A stretch of DNA of 37,006 nucleotides, from NCBI GenBank assembly GCA_018222765.1, contig JAAEZT010000014.1, positions 1-37,006 on the forward strand, read 5' to 3'. This stretch comes from a bacterium (GTDB lineage Bacteria; Verrucomicrobiota; Verrucomicrobiia; Verrucomicrobiales; Akkermansiaceae). The position numbers and the translations under genes are program-made. Shown here piece by piece: positions 14,411 through 22,087 of this stretch; within the stretch, counting starts at the first letter, position 1; the number at the start of each line of letters is the position of its first letter. Under the pieces are notes generated by a model. It worked only from the letters and a program-made list of their open reading frames with translations. It was not told the origin of the DNA and made no database searches.

Positions 14411-15205
14411 TCACTCGGTTGGGTTGGACTGCAGGGCCAGGTATTCCTCGATGGCACGGGTGGGATCATCGGCACGCATGAGGGTTTCGCCGATGAGGAT
14501 GGCAGAGGCTCCGGCGTCGAGGGCGCGTTGCGCGTCGGCGGGACTTTTTAAGCCGGACTCGGAAACGAGGAGGACATCGTCGGGGACTTCATCGGCAAGT
14601 TGCTCGGTGGCGATGAGGTCGGTCGTCATGGTCTTGAGATTCCGGTTGTTGATGCCGATGAGGTCGGCATCCAGATCGAGGGCGCGTTCCATTTCCGGGA
14701 GGTCGTGGACTTCGACGAGGACGTCGAGTTGGACATCGCGGGCGGCGTCGTAGAGCTTGCGGAGTTCTTCGTCACTGAGGGCGGCTACGATGAGGAGGAT
14801 GGCGTCGGCTCCGGAGACGCTGGCTTCATAAATCTGGCATTCGTGGACGGTGAAGTCTTTTCGTAGTAGCGGGATCGGCGAGATTTTAGAAACGTCCATG
14901 AGGTGGGAGAGGTGCCCCTGAAAGTATTTTTCGTCGGTGAGAATCGACATGCAGGACGCGCCGCCGTCGATGTAGCGCTTGGCCTGACGGACAGGATCGA
15001 AGTTGGGATCGATGATACCGGCTGAGGGGGAGGCTTTTTTGACCTCGGCGATGACTCCTAGTTTCTCGGGGCCACGATCGAGGGCAGCGCGGAAGCCGCC
15101 AAAGTCGTTTCTCATCAAAGCGGAGGCCCGGAGTTTCCCGGTGAGGGGAATGAGGGGTTCGATCTCCTGTTTCTTGTAGGCGATGATTTCGTCCAGCTTG
15201 TTCAT
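14411..15205 (-). CDS. trpC: Indole-3-glycerol phosphate synthase
   Basis: From ATG 15205 this encodes 264 residues, the usual length of TrpC, which converts carboxyphenylaminodeoxyribulose phosphate to indole-3-glycerol phosphate in tryptophan synthesis. Active-site segments are all present: EVKKASPSAG (54-63), LLRKDF (113-118), VLVEVHD (Glu165), INNRNLKT (185-192), SESGL (215-219) and the phosphate-binding ILIGETLM. The frame continues upstream to 15349 without homology, so the ATG beginning MNKLDEIIAYK is chosen. It is the first gene of the four-gene operon and has no other trp gene beside it. A 124-bp intergenic region upstream holds the promoters of trpC and the divergent 15330 gene. Confidence 0.94.
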   Translation of the reverse strand: MNKLDEIIAYKKQEIEPLIPLTGKLRASALMRNDFGGFRAALDRGPEKLGVIAEVKKASPSAGIIDPNFDPVRQAKRYIDGGASCMSILTDEKYFQGHLSHLMDVSKISPIPLLRKDFTVHECQIYEASVSGADAILLIVAALSDEELRKLYDAARDVQLDVLVEVHDLPEMERALDLDADLIGINNRNLKTMTTDLIATEQLADEVPDDVLLVSESGLKSPADAQRALDAGASAILIGETLMRADDPTRAIEEYLALQSNPTE

Positions 15206-15329
15206 AGGTGACGGGGGTGCAATACGGTATGATCGGGAAAAAGAAAGCGCGATTCCGGTGATTAGCGTCGCTTTCCCGATAATTCCGCGCTTGTGCAGTT
15301 CCTTCTGGCACCGGAAAGTCGCTCGTCCC

Positions 15330-16667
15330 ATGAAATTTGCCCTCGCCATTTTCTTTTCCCTCAGCGGCTTGCTGTGGGGTCAGGACAGTCCACTGACAGG
15401 GCAGAGGGCATCGACCCAGAATGAGGAGTTGGTGGTGCACAGAGGAAGTTCCAAATTGCGTGCGGTGATTGTGCAGGAAGGGGAGGACCTTTTGAGATCG
15501 ATGGCAACGATTGCCGGGGAGCCCAAGGGGAAGCCTTATCCGGTGGTGCTTGAGATTCATCCTGCCAAAGAGGAAGCACCCTCTCGGATCGTGAGAAGTT
15601 TCCGGACTCTGCCGGAGAATGAGAACCGCTATCGCCTGCAGATTGATTTGCGATTGGGGGCGGGGGAGTCGTTTGATCAGGAAAATCTACGCTTGGTTCT
15701 TCTGGAGATGTTTATCATCGAGCGGGGATTGAAAAGTCTGCCGGATGGCGAGAGGGCAACCCAGGTGGGAGTGCCGGCCTGGTTACTTTATGGATTGATG
15801 GCTTCGCTGGAGTGGGATGATGGCAAGATGGACCGACGTGTTTATGGCTCTCTTCTCAAAAGTGGTGGTTGGATGGAGGTTGAGAAACTGGTGGATCAAA
15901 AAGAGGTTGAGAAGATGGACCGGCTGAGTCGCGATTTGTACCGGGCATCGACCTGTGCGCTGGTGAGAGCCTTTTTGAAACAACCGAAGGGGAAAGACGG
16001 AATGGCGCAATTGGTTTCTGTTGTCGGAACATATGAGGGGGAGCAGATTTCCCTGATTCAAAATCATTTTTCGGCGGTGAATCTCAGTCGCAAGGGATTG
16101 GAGCGGATGTGGATGTTGCAGGTGGCGGCGATGGCGCAATCACGCCTGGCCAATGCCATGACGATTGCCGAGACAGAGGCCGAATTAAAACGTGGGCTTT
16201 ATTTACTCATTCCCCGGAAGGGGAAAACAGAGAAGTCACCAGGGCTGGATGAATGGGCCGAGGTGCTGGATCTTGAAGATGAGGCCAGAATGGAAGCCGT
16301 GCGGGCTTCGTCGGATCAGTTGGTACAGCTCAGCTATCGTTCCTTTCCAACCTATCGCCAGGTGATCGCGGGCTACTTGCAGCTTCTGGCCGAACTTGGA
16401 GCGGGTGAGGTAGAGGATGTCGATGAAACGCTTGCCTCGATGCAGACTTTTCGGGACGCGGAGTCAGAGCGTTACCAGCAATTGCTGGACTTGATGGACT
16501 GGTATCACCTCTCGACCGTGAAGAAGGAAAGCGGTGAATTTGACGAGTATTTGAAGCTCAAGAAGAGTCTGGAGGAGTCACCAAAAATCAAAGGAGACCC
16601 GATCCACGAGTATATGGATCGGGCCCAGAACCTTTTTGAGAAGTCAAAACCGAAGAACTCCCGGTAG
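15330..16667 (+). CDS. Secreted protein of unknown function
   Basis: From ATG 15330 this is a 445-residue protein with a Sec signal peptide (MKFALAIFFSLSGLLWGQ, probable cleavage before DS). No family is recognised. The body has an early region with V-V-L-E-I-H-P and an alpha-helical middle with a WLLYGLMASLEW segment (~145-160), reminiscent of the helical part of peptidase-like (gluzincin) proteins of this phylum but without a readable HExxH. The last third is helical and highly charged. It diverges from trpC and is followed by a 167-bp gap before nrnA, so it is probably transcribed separately. An ancient peptidase-like fold without catalytic residues is only a possibility. Confidence 0.6.
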   Translation: MKFALAIFFSLSGLLWGQDSPLTGQRASTQNEELVVHRGSSKLRAVIVQEGEDLLRSMATIAGEPKGKPYPVVLEIHPAKEEAPSRIVRSFRTLPENENRYRLQIDLRLGAGESFDQENLRLVLLEMFIIERGLKSLPDGERATQVGVPAWLLYGLMASLEWDDGKMDRRVYGSLLKSGGWMEVEKLVDQKEVEKMDRLSRDLYRASTCALVRAFLKQPKGKDGMAQLVSVVGTYEGEQISLIQNHFSAVNLSRKGLERMWMLQVAAMAQSRLANAMTIAETEAELKRGLYLLIPRKGKTEKSPGLDEWAEVLDLEDEARMEAVRASSDQLVQLSYRSFPTYRQVIAGYLQLLAELGAGEVEDVDETLASMQTFRDAESERYQQLLDLMDWYHLSTVKKESGEFDEYLKLKKSLEESPKIKGDPIHEYMDRAQNLFEKSKPKNSR

Positions 16668-16834
16668 TCGGTTGATGATTTGAGAATGAAGGTCATCGTG
16701 ACGAGGAATCGTAATTTACTAGTTTTCTTGGGGGGACTTTTTTCGGAAGAGGAGTAATCCTTCCGTTCGTTCTTGATCGTTGGGCAAAGCTGGGGAAGAT
16801 CGCGTTCCCGCGATTTCAGGCGGGAGTTGAGATC

Positions 16835-17821
16835 ATGAGTAAGAATGCCAGTTTTGAAGAAATCGGAGAGGTTTTGCGCCAGTATGACTCCTTCGCCGTG
16901 GTGAGTCATGTGCGTCCGGATGGCGATGCCATTGGATCGATTTTGGCCCTTGGACATGCTTTGGAGGGATTGGGGAAAAAGGTGCGCTATCTGAACGAGG
17001 ACGGATGTCCCGAGAGTCTTGAGTTTCTTCCCGGGTCGGAATTGGTGGAAGTTTCCAGTGAAGCGAAGGATGTGGAAATTGAAGTTGCCATCACCCTCGA
17101 TACGGCGGCGCATACCCGGGTGGGAGAGGCCAGCCTCGCCGCGATTTCCGGAGCTAAGGTGCTCATTAATATCGATCACCACATTTCCAATCCGAGCTAT
17201 GGGGATTTGAATCTTATCGACGACAAGAGTCCCGCAACGGGGCAAATCATTTACGATCTTCTCACTGCTCTTGATTTCCCAATTTCGGAAATTTCCCGGG
17301 ATTCGATTTACGTCGCGGTCTCGACCGACACCGGATCGTTTCAGTATCCCGGGACAACGCAGCGGACTTATGAAATGGCCGCCGATCTGGTCGCTCGCGG
17401 CCTAAATGTCGGAGAGATTAATTCACTGACTTACGACAACCAACCGTATCGTAAAGTGGAGCTTTTGCGTTCGCTGCTTAATACCTTGGAGCGGAGTGTG
17501 GATGAAAAACTGGTTTGGTGGGAGTTGCGCGACGAGACCAAGGAGCGTCTTGGTTTAATTGACGATGACACGGAAGGGATGATTGATTTCATTCGTTCTG
17601 TGAAGGGCGTGGTGGTGGCGGTTTTCTTTGAGGAATTAGATGGTGGCAAGATTCGCGTCTCAATGCGGTCGAAAGATCGTCGCGTGAACGCGAGTGAGAT
17701 TTGTGGAATATTCGGTGGCGGCGGACATGCTCTCGCGGCGGGAATTCGGATGCCGGGACCGATTGAGGATGCGCGGGAAAAGGTGCTGGTGGAACTCCGC
17801 AAGACGATTGAACAACTTTAG
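16835..17821 (+). CDS. nrnA: DHH-family phosphoesterase (NrnA-like oligoribonuclease/pAp phosphatase)
   Basis: This 328-residue DHH-DHHA1 protein carries the motifs of NrnA: SHVRPDGDAIGS (24-35, motif I), TLDTAAHTRVGE (motif II with the Asp), NIDHHISN (112-119, the DHH motif), STDTGSFQYPGT (163-174, motif IV) and the DHHA1 glycine-rich end FGGGGHALAAG (293-303) with RSK at 278-280. NrnA degrades nanoRNA and dephosphorylates 3'-phosphoadenosine 5'-phosphate. It is eight bases upstream of truB, and the common rbfA-nrnA-truB order of many bacteria is kept in part; rbfA is not seen here. The ATG at 16835 follows a 167-bp gap and no alternative start is needed. Confidence 0.93.
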   Translation: MSKNASFEEIGEVLRQYDSFAVVSHVRPDGDAIGSILALGHALEGLGKKVRYLNEDGCPESLEFLPGSELVEVSSEAKDVEIEVAITLDTAAHTRVGEASLAAISGAKVLINIDHHISNPSYGDLNLIDDKSPATGQIIYDLLTALDFPISEISRDSIYVAVSTDTGSFQYPGTTQRTYEMAADLVARGLNVGEINSLTYDNQPYRKVELLRSLLNTLERSVDEKLVWWELRDETKERLGLIDDDTEGMIDFIRSVKGVVVAVFFEELDGGKIRVSMRSKDRRVNASEICGIFGGGGHALAAGIRMPGPIEDAREKVLVELRKTIEQL

Positions 17822-17829
17822 AGTTTTAA

Positions 17830-18558
17830 ATGATACAAAACCCCAACGAACTCCCGAGCGGAGTGCTCTTGATTGATAAGGCACCGGATATGACGTCGCA
17901 CGATGTCGTGGCGATTGCCCGTCGGCAGCTGAATATGAAAAAGATCGGCCACTGCGGAACACTTGATCCCATGGCGACCGGCCTCTTGATGCTCGTAATC
18001 AATCGGGCCACTAAAATTCAGGACCTCCTCATGAGTGAGGATAAGACTTATGTCGGAACTTTGACTTTGGGGGCGACGACTTCGACCCAGGATAAGGAAG
18101 GCGAAATTCAGGAAGAGAAGGAAGTGCCTGGATTCACTGAGGAGGATCTCAAGGCGGCCTTTGACAAGTATACCGGGAACTTTGAGCAGATTCCGCCCAT
18201 GGTATCGGCGATTAAGAAGGACGGTGTGCCGTTGTATAAGTTGGCTCGCAAGGGGCAGGTCGTGAAGCGCGACCCGCGCCCGGTTTTTGTGACCAATTAT
18301 CAGATTGATCGAGTGGCGCTTCCAGAAGTCGATTTCAACGTCGATTGTTCAAAGGGTTTTTACGTGCGGACCTACGCGCATGACATTGGGCAGACGCTGG
18401 GGTGTGGCTCGCACCTGAGTTCGTTACGTCGGACACGTTCCGGGAAATTTACTCTAGAGCGTGCGGTAAAAGTGGAGGATTTAAAGGTGGCGAGCCGGGA
18501 AGAGTTGGTGAATTCTTTCATTAGCCTCGCGGAGATTTCCCTGATGCGGGGTGCTTGA
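17830..18558 (+). CDS. truB: tRNA pseudouridine(55) synthase
   Basis: This 242-residue enzyme isomerises U55 in the T loop of most tRNAs. It shows the TruB signatures: GVLLIDKAPDMTSHDVV (11-27), IGHCGTLDPMATGLLML with the catalytic Asp46, the DKTYVGTLTLGATTSTQDKEG strand, the FEQIPPMVSAIKKDGVPLYKLARKG substrate loop, and CSKGFYVRTYAHDIG. The C-terminal PUA-like extension is short. It lies eight bases after nrnA and its stop overlaps or nearly touches the lspA start region, so the three genes form one operon. Confidence 0.96.
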   Translation: MIQNPNELPSGVLLIDKAPDMTSHDVVAIARRQLNMKKIGHCGTLDPMATGLLMLVINRATKIQDLLMSEDKTYVGTLTLGATTSTQDKEGEIQEEKEVPGFTEEDLKAAFDKYTGNFEQIPPMVSAIKKDGVPLYKLARKGQVVKRDPRPVFVTNYQIDRVALPEVDFNVDCSKGFYVRTYAHDIGQTLGCGSHLSSLRRTRSGKFTLERAVKVEDLKVASREELVNSFISLAEISLMRGA

Positions 18559-18565
18559 TTTTGCG

Positions 18566-19168
18566 ATGAATAGAATTCCGAAAGCCTTTTTTTGGGTCAG
18601 TCTCCCGCTGTTCATTCTGGATCAGATTACCAAGTGGTGGGTGGTTTTCCGCTTTAAGGAGCCGACCGAGGGGTTCTTCGCGACCTCGGATGAGAAGATC
18701 GAGGTGATTGGGGGCGTTCTTTGGTGGTGGAGGATTCACAATCAGGGCGTGGCATTTGGAATTGGAAACGGCACGACCTGGGCGCCCTATGTGTTCCTCT
18801 GTGTGCTGGTTGCGGCACTTGTCATGATCACGATTTTCTGGAAGAAGGGAGCTTTTTCCAATGGTTTGGCTCGCTTTGCGGCAGTGCTTTTGGTGGCTGG
18901 GATTTTGGGAAATCTGACGGACCGGCTCTTCCAGGGGTTTTTCCTGGAGCAGCATGCCGAGAAGTCATTCTTTACCCGCTTGTCCAAAGGATACGTCGTG
19001 GATTTTATCGATGTGAAGATTCCCGGTTACGACAAGATCAGCCCCCGGAGCGGAGGACATTGGCCAACCTTCAATGTAGCGGATTCATGTATCTCGGTGG
19101 CGGCAGTGTGTCTTTTTCTCTCAGCCTTCCGACCGGAGGATGAGGAGGAAGAGAAAGTTGGGAAGTAA
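18566..19168 (+). CDS. lspA: Lipoprotein signal peptidase (signal peptidase II)
   Basis: From ATG 18566 this is a 200-residue polytopic inner-membrane protease that cuts lipoprotein signal peptides after lipid attachment. Conserved blocks are LDQITKWWV (18-26), HNQGVAFGIGNG (58-69), GNLTDRLF (115-122), GYVVDFIDV (catalytic Asp146) and FNVADSCIS (catalytic Asp173). A GTG at 18551 overlapping the truB end is possible. Compared with typical LspA, there are two insertions, about 18 residues between the DR block and VVDF (the QGFFLEQHAEKSFFTRLSK region) and about a dozen between VVDF and FNVAD. The catalytic pair is intact, so the enzyme should be active. Confidence 0.94.
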   Translation: MNRIPKAFFWVSLPLFILDQITKWWVVFRFKEPTEGFFATSDEKIEVIGGVLWWWRIHNQGVAFGIGNGTTWAPYVFLCVLVAALVMITIFWKKGAFSNGLARFAAVLLVAGILGNLTDRLFQGFFLEQHAEKSFFTRLSKGYVVDFIDVKIPGYDKISPRSGGHWPTFNVADSCISVAAVCLFLSAFRPEDEEEEKVGK

Positions 19169-19219
19169 ATGGTGAGGAGCCTCAAGGAGATGAACCATGA
19201 GAGCTTTCGGGGCGGACTA

Positions 19220-19259
19220 GTGAGGCGCGAGGGAATCTAACCTTCTCGCTGTTCCTCAC
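19220..19259. terminator. Possible bidirectional terminator hairpin between lspA and DUF2062 gene
   Basis: Nested complementary pieces GTGAGG (19220-19225) with CCTCAC (19254-19259), and GCGAG (19227-19231) with CTCGC (19245-19249), sit at the meeting point of two convergent genes. No clear T run follows on either strand, so this is only a weak terminator call. Confidence 0.3.
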
Positions 19260-19845
19260 GTAGGCGGGCCTTAATGACTTTGGCCTTGGCGCGTTGGTAG
19301 CGGGTTTTGGGGAGGAGCCTGGGGAGCATCGCCGAGATGAGATAGATCAAGGGGTAGGCTAGGAGGAAGAGGAGGAAAGCCATTGTGAGAAAGCCAAGGA
19401 TAAAGCTTCCGGCATTCAGGTTGGTCGCTGCCATGCCGGCGAGCTCAGGGACGGGGATCTGAATCTTCTCAAGAATTGGGTGAATCGGGATATGAAGTTC
19501 TTGTCTCAGGAAGTCGCCAAAGCTTTCCTGGAAAAACCAGATCGGGAATTGGGTGATCGGGTTGGAGATCCAGCAAGCGGCGGTAGCGATGGGGACATTG
19601 GCGCGAAATCGCACTGCTCCGATGGCAGCGAGGATCATTTGGCCGATGATGGGGAGCATCGAGACGAAGAGACCAATGGCGAGTCCCGAGGCGACGGTAT
19701 CGCGGCAAGGGTGCCAGAGTTCGCGGTCAAAGATAGGCTGGAGGATCTTTTTGAGCCAGGGATACCGCCGGAGTTTCGGACTGCGCAGAAATCGATGGGC
19801 GCGCCGAACGAGCCTAAGATATCGTTTTTTGACTTCGATGCCCAT
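19237..19845 (-). CDS. DUF2062-domain membrane protein
   Basis: This 202-residue protein starts with a basic N-terminal region (VKKRYLRLVRRAHRFLRSPKLRR) and has a DUF2062-like core: a Pro/Gly-rich hydrophobic stretch VASGLAIGLFVSMLPIIGQMILAAIGAVRF, followed by the motif NVPIATAACWISNPITQFPIWFF, then two or three more membrane helices at the C-terminus and a basic tail. The family is of unknown function, sometimes fused to glycosyltransferases. It converges with lspA with about 68 bases between the stop codons and stands 60 bases downstream of the pseudouridine synthase on the same strand. The N-terminal basic region probably stays cytoplasmic. Confidence 0.8.
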   Translation of the reverse strand: MGIEVKKRYLRLVRRAHRFLRSPKLRRYPWLKKILQPIFDRELWHPCRDTVASGLAIGLFVSMLPIIGQMILAAIGAVRFRANVPIATAACWISNPITQFPIWFFQESFGDFLRQELHIPIHPILEKIQIPVPELAGMAATNLNAGSFILGFLTMAFLLFLLAYPLIYLISAMLPRLLPKTRYQRAKAKVIKARLREEQREG

Positions 19846-19905
19846 GCCTCAATTCCACCTTCGGAGGAATAGTGTGCGCGGTTGGCTGATCTTACAAGTT
19901 TTCGA

Positions 19906-20871
19906 TTACCAAAGGGCGTCGAATTCCTTGCTGTCCCGAATGGCGCAGATTTGCGTGAGTTTCTCGGTGACCTGATCGGTCCAAGGATGAAATTCTTCGG
20001 GGATGGGTGCTTCGTTTTGAATCCATTCGCCGGTAACAGGATGTGCGATGCCGAGTCGCCAGGCGTGAAGCATGAGACGGGGAACGGAAACAACCTGGCG
20101 GGCGGGTTTGGCGTAAATCGGGTCGCCGAGAAGCGGGTGGCCGAGGTAGCGGTTGTGGACGCGGATTTGGTGGGTCCGCCCGGTGTGGAGGGCGCAAAGA
20201 ATGAGAGAGGTGCCGTCGGGTTCGGTGTAGAGGAGGTGCAAGTCGGTAATGGCCGGTTTGCCTGAGCCGGGATTGCAAACGTCCATGCGCTGCCGGTGCA
20301 CCGGGTGGCGGGCGATGTTGTTGAAAACCGTTTGGTGGGTCTCTTTGGGAGGGGATTGCGCGACGGCGAGGTAAAGTTTGGTGGTGGAGCGGTCAGCGAA
20401 TTGGCTCACAAGGCCGGTGAGGGCAGGCTTGGTTTTGGCAGCAACGATGCAGCCGGAGGTGTCTTTGTCGAGCCGGTGGACGATGCCCGGGCGGGTTTCA
20501 TCTTCGTCGATGGCGAGTTGCCCCGCGCAATGGTGGAGTAGGGCGTTAACGAGGGTGCCGTCGGGATTTCCAGCAGCGGGATGAACGACCATGCCGTGGG
20601 CTTTGTTAATGACGATGAGGTCGTTGTCCTCGTGGAGGACGGAAAGGGGAATGTTTTGAGCGATGAGTTCGGTGTGAGCTTCTTCGGGAATGTCGACGGT
20701 GATGGTGTCGCCTGATTTTACAGAGATCCGGGCTTTAACCCTGGTGCCATTGAGCTGAATGTGCCCCGCCTTGATCAGCGACTGGATTTTTGAACGTGAG
20801 AGAGCGGGGAGTTTACCGGCGAGATAGGCGTCGAGTCGCTCGCCAACGGAATCTGTGATGGTGAGGGTCAC
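19906..20871 (-). CDS. RluA-family 23S rRNA pseudouridine synthase (RluD-like)
   Basis: This 321-residue enzyme begins with an S4 RNA-binding domain (about 10-60: RLDAYLAGKLPALSRSKIQSLI, GHIQLNG), followed by the pseudouridine synthase domain. The catalytic motif is HRLDKDTSG (132-140) with Asp135, and other family motifs are INKAHGMVVHPAAG, FADRSTTKLYLAVA, GRTHQIRVHNRYLGHPLLGDPIY and LMLHAWRLGIAHPVTG. The S4 domain plus length favour an RluD-type enzyme for 23S rRNA, but RluA/RluC paralogues look similar, so no gene symbol is given. It stands nine bases after the YjdF-like membrane gene and is probably in the same operon. Confidence 0.93.
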   Translation of the reverse strand: MTLTITDSVGERLDAYLAGKLPALSRSKIQSLIKAGHIQLNGTRVKARISVKSGDTITVDIPEEAHTELIAQNIPLSVLHEDNDLIVINKAHGMVVHPAAGNPDGTLVNALLHHCAGQLAIDEDETRPGIVHRLDKDTSGCIVAAKTKPALTGLVSQFADRSTTKLYLAVAQSPPKETHQTVFNNIARHPVHRQRMDVCNPGSGKPAITDLHLLYTEPDGTSLILCALHTGRTHQIRVHNRYLGHPLLGDPIYAKPARQVVSVPRLMLHAWRLGIAHPVTGEWIQNEAPIPEEFHPWTDQVTEKLTQICAIRDSKEFDALW

Positions 20872-20880
20872 AGGGAGAGG

Positions 20881-21489
20881 CTAGCCGCGGAACATAATGA
20901 GAAGCCCGGCAACGAGGCTGCCACAGAGATTGGAAACCAGATCCTGACAGGTGTTGGTGTAGCCTCCGACATTGGTTTCGGGAATATTGAGCACGGCGAC
21001 GAATTCGATGATTTCATTCATCGCTCCGAGGCCCATGCCGGCCAGGATACAGAGGGCGATCATCCCGGCGGAGGGGAAGAGTTTTCGGCCGAGGCGGTAT
21101 TGCACGCTGGCTCGTAGTGCTTCCCAAATGAGCCAGGTTGCCGAGCCGAAGCCGAAGCAATGCACAACGTGATCAAACTTGATGGTTTCACCAACGACCC
21201 ACCAGGAATAGAGGACCTTTTGCTCACCATGATAGGGCCAACCATCGGGCAGGGTGACGAGACCGCCGGCCAGATGCATCGCGCCCCAGAGCGTCATGCA
21301 CCAGAGCAGGCCTCCGGTGAAATTCACGCCACGGTGCATGTAGGTGATGATAAAGGCAAAGAGAACGATGGACGGGATGTAGATTTTGAGAAATTCCCAG
21401 TTCTGCTGGGTCACCGCTGCGCTGATGGCCGCGACCAAATAGAAGGCCACGACGAGGATGATCGTTGTTGGCACACGGGCTTTCCTCAT
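20881..21489 (-). CDS. YjdF/DUF2238-like membrane protein
   Basis: This 202-residue protein has about six membrane helices. In the middle, FDHVVHCFGFGSATWLIWEALR and later LCILAGMGLGAMNEIIEFVAV with TCQDLVSNLCGSLVAGLL follow the DUF2238 (E. coli YjdF-like) pattern of conserved 'D-x-x-x-H' near the membrane and 'N-E-I-I-E' in a later helix. Such polar residues inside the membrane suggest a metal- or substrate-binding site, but the function is unknown. The gene precedes the pseudouridine synthase by nine bases. Its start codon ATG follows a 41-bp gap from the next upstream gene. Confidence 0.7.
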   Translation of the reverse strand: MRKARVPTTIILVVAFYLVAAISAAVTQQNWEFLKIYIPSIVLFAFIITYMHRGVNFTGGLLWCMTLWGAMHLAGGLVTLPDGWPYHGEQKVLYSWWVVGETIKFDHVVHCFGFGSATWLIWEALRASVQYRLGRKLFPSAGMIALCILAGMGLGAMNEIIEFVAVLNIPETNVGGYTNTCQDLVSNLCGSLVAGLLIMFRG

Positions 21490-21530
21490 TAGCGGGACTC
21501 TAGCGGAATCGTTGGGAAGGAGCGAGGGAA

Positions 21531-22034
21531 TTATTGCTTTAAAAAGGCGCTCGCGATGAGGGTCTCGAAGTCTTTTTTGGCCTTCATGATCTCAGCGGTC
21601 GGACCGGCGGCTTTGAAAAAGACATCGCCGGACGGATGTGGGATGATCGCTCCGAGGAGAGTCCAGCCGGCCCGTGGAGTTTTGTTGCGCTGCATAATGC
21701 TCCCTTCGAGGAAAGTGCCGTTCATGGTGACGATGGCGACTTTTTGTTTTCCGTAGGTTTTTTCCTCGGGAGTTACTTTGACTTCTCCGTCGAATTGCTT
21801 TTGCCAGCGTTTAATATTCGCTTCGATTCCTCCGCCCTGACCTTCGCCGAAGTGGTAGATCTTCACGAGTGGACCTTTGGCCGTGTGGGTGAGGGCTCCT
21901 TTGACCATGTGGCTGCCCGGCTCCTGCACCACCCAGGGAGCGGTGGGAATAAATTTAAAGTTTCCGGCTTTAATGGAAACCTCGGCCAGAAGTGAGCTGG
22001 CTCCGAACAAAAAGAGAAACAAGATTGCTTTCAT
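21531..22034 (-). CDS. Exported protein of unknown function
   Basis: From ATG 22034 (a TTG at 22040 would add two residues) this is a 167-residue protein with a Sec signal peptide (MKAILFLFLFGASSLLA, cleavage before EVSIK). The mature part is a mixed alpha/beta domain with FKFIPTAPWVVQEPGSHMVKGA at its start, KIYHFGEGQGGGIEANIKRWQKQF in the middle, and a C-terminal helix. A pattern 'Y/F-G-x-G-x-G-G-x-x-x-N-I-x-R-W-x-x-Q-F' recurs in secreted proteins of Planctomycetes and Verrucomicrobiota, so it is probably conserved in the phylum, but I cannot name a role. It lies between the YjdF-like gene (41 bp) and the esterase gene (about 50 bp), all on the - strand. Confidence 0.65.
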   Translation of the reverse strand: MKAILFLFLFGASSLLAEVSIKAGNFKFIPTAPWVVQEPGSHMVKGALTHTAKGPLVKIYHFGEGQGGGIEANIKRWQKQFDGEVKVTPEEKTYGKQKVAIVTMNGTFLEGSIMQRNKTPRAGWTLLGAIIPHPSGDVFFKAAGPTAEIMKAKKDFETLIASAFLKQ

Positions 22035-22087
22035 AGGCAAAGGGATAGCGTGAAAATTACATAAGTGCCAGCGCAGATGCGCGGCAA

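Noticed and set aside
16686-16757. A 23-codon frame (MKVIVTRNRN...) before nrnA
   Set aside because: No good ribosome-binding site or pattern that supports translation; likely chance.
19169-19240. A 23-codon frame directly after the lspA stop
   Set aside because: It is short, shows no hydrophobic or conserved pattern, and overlaps the DUF2062 gene and a hairpin.
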